Assembly: GCA_018712885.1 (NCBI GenBank)
Contig: DVGE01000265.1
Coordinates: 1-6,148 of the forward strand
DNA from: Candidatus Pullichristensenella stercoripullorum
Lineage (GTDB): Bacteria > Bacillota > Clostridia > Christensenellales > Aristaeellaceae
Direction of reading: 5' to 3'
Length of the DNA stretch: 6,148 bases
Below are positions 5,647 to 6,148 of the stretch, one piece after another. The first letter of the stretch is position 1. Each line of letters starts with the position of its first letter. A model generated the notes under the pieces. The model made no database searches. It saw only the letters and a program-made list of their open reading frames with translations, and was not told the origin of the DNA. The position numbers and the translations under genes were made by a program.

Positions 5647-6148
5647 GCGCGTTCCCTCCCATCATGGATACAAAGCGGTCGAAGAGCGTCTCCGCGTCCT
5701 GCGGGCCGGCGCAGGCCTCGGGGTGGAACTGCACGGAAAAGGCGTTCATATCCGGGTAGTCCAGCCCCTCGCAGGTTCCGTCGTTGGCGTTGATATAGCG
5801 CAAAACGCCGGGCGCGCCGTCCGTCTTGACGGCATAGCCGTGGTTCTGCGAGGTGATGAGCGTGCGCTCGCCCATCAGGTCGCGCACCGGCTGGTTCGCG
5901 CCGCGGTGACCGTACTTGAGCTTCACCGTCTCGCCGCCCTGCGCAAGCGCCATCAATTGATGCCCAAGGCAGATGCCGAACACGGGCAGTTTGCCCATCA
6001 GCTTTTGTATCTGCTTAATCTCAAAGGCGTTCTCGGCGGGGTCACCGGGGCCGTTGGAGAGCATCACGCCGTCGTAGCCGCCGGAAAGCACGTCCTCCGC
6101 CGCCGTGTCGTGCGGCAAAATGCTCACGTGGCAGCCGCGCCGGTTGAG
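5633..6148 (-). CDS. carA: Carbamoyl-phosphate synthase small subunit, C-terminal glutaminase part (partial)
   Basis: This subunit hydrolyses glutamine and channels the ammonia to CarB, the first step in making carbamoyl phosphate for pyrimidines and arginine in the cytoplasm. The visible 171 residues are a class I glutamine amidotransferase domain. SNGPGDP lies at residues 31-37 of the fragment. The nucleophile elbow GICLGHQL gives the catalytic Cys at residue 60, and FHPE supplies His142 and Glu144 of the triad. The reading frame is open to the window edge, so the true start lies outside. A GTG at 6127 is an internal Val codon, not a start, because the residues before it (LNRRGCH) match the usual CarA run into this domain. 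Roughly the first half of a normal ~350-380 residue CarA is missing. The TGA stop lies inside the start of carB, giving a 14-base overlap typical of translational coupling. Identification is firm. Confidence 0.96.
   Translation of the reverse strand, partial: LNRRGCHVSILPHDTAAEDVLSGGYDGVMLSNGPGDPAENAFEIKQIQKLMGKLPVFGICLGHQLMALAQGGETVKLKYGHRGANQPVRDLMGERTLITSQNHGYAVKTDGAPGVLRYINANDGTCEGLDYPDMNAFSVQFHPEACAGPQDAETLFDRFVSMMGGNAHADA
5655..5660 (-). promoter_or_regulatory. Ribosome binding site of carB inside the carA coding end
   Basis: The minus strand reads GGGAGG here, 8 bases before the ATG at 5646. It lies inside the last codons of carA and fixes the CarB start at MPMLDG. With the 14-base gene overlap, this suggests coupled translation of the two subunits. 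Confidence 0.8.

Noticed and set aside
3952..5793. A 613-codon open frame on the plus strand, antisense to carB and the end of carA
   Set aside because: It mirrors the codon bias of the GC-rich carB gene; its translation shows no domain, and the opposite strand encodes an unmistakable enzyme over the same bases.
6125..6127. GTG at 6127 as the start of a short glutaminase gene
   Set aside because: The frame remains open to the window edge and the upstream codons match CarA, so this is an internal Val codon of a truncated carA.

Overview
The window looks like chromosomal DNA of a GC-rich bacterium, most likely a member of the Clostridia. This rests on remembered family resemblance: carA-carB order, the style of the CarB C-terminus, strong AGGAGG-type ribosome binding sites and a sigma-A-like promoter. 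No rRNA or tRNA is present to confirm it. All three genes I can support lie on the minus strand, so transcription runs from high to low coordinates.

Layout from right to left. Positions 6148-5633 hold the C-terminal glutaminase part of carA, cut by the window edge. It overlaps the next gene by 14 bases. Positions 5646-1627 are one uninterrupted 1339-codon gene. Its first ~1055 residues are a complete carbamoyl-phosphate synthase large subunit (CarB) and its last ~277 are a full-length diaminopimelate-epimerase (DapF)-like domain. This fusion is the most interesting object here. The DapF-like part keeps the second catalytic cysteine motif but has Ala where the first catalytic Cys should be, and two substrate-binding Asn positions are also changed. 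It may therefore be a pseudo-enzyme or binding module rather than an ordinary epimerase.

Positions 1626-1264 are non-coding and contain five hairpins in a row, one or more of which may end the car transcript. Positions 1263-1235 hold a near-consensus promoter that drives a GNAT acetyltransferase (1172-642). Positions 641-461 show nothing recognisable. Positions 460-1 hold a non-coding tandem array of ~150-bp units, each with a nearly invariant 39-bp core. The array appears to run off the left edge.

Functionally, CarA releases ammonia from glutamine and passes it to CarB, which makes carbamoyl phosphate for pyrimidine and arginine synthesis. The fused DapF-like domain physically links this enzyme to a fold from the lysine and peptidoglycan (meso-diaminopimelate) pathway. 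Whether that link is catalytic, regulatory or only structural cannot be decided from sequence. The GNAT gene has its own promoter and no obvious functional link to the car genes.
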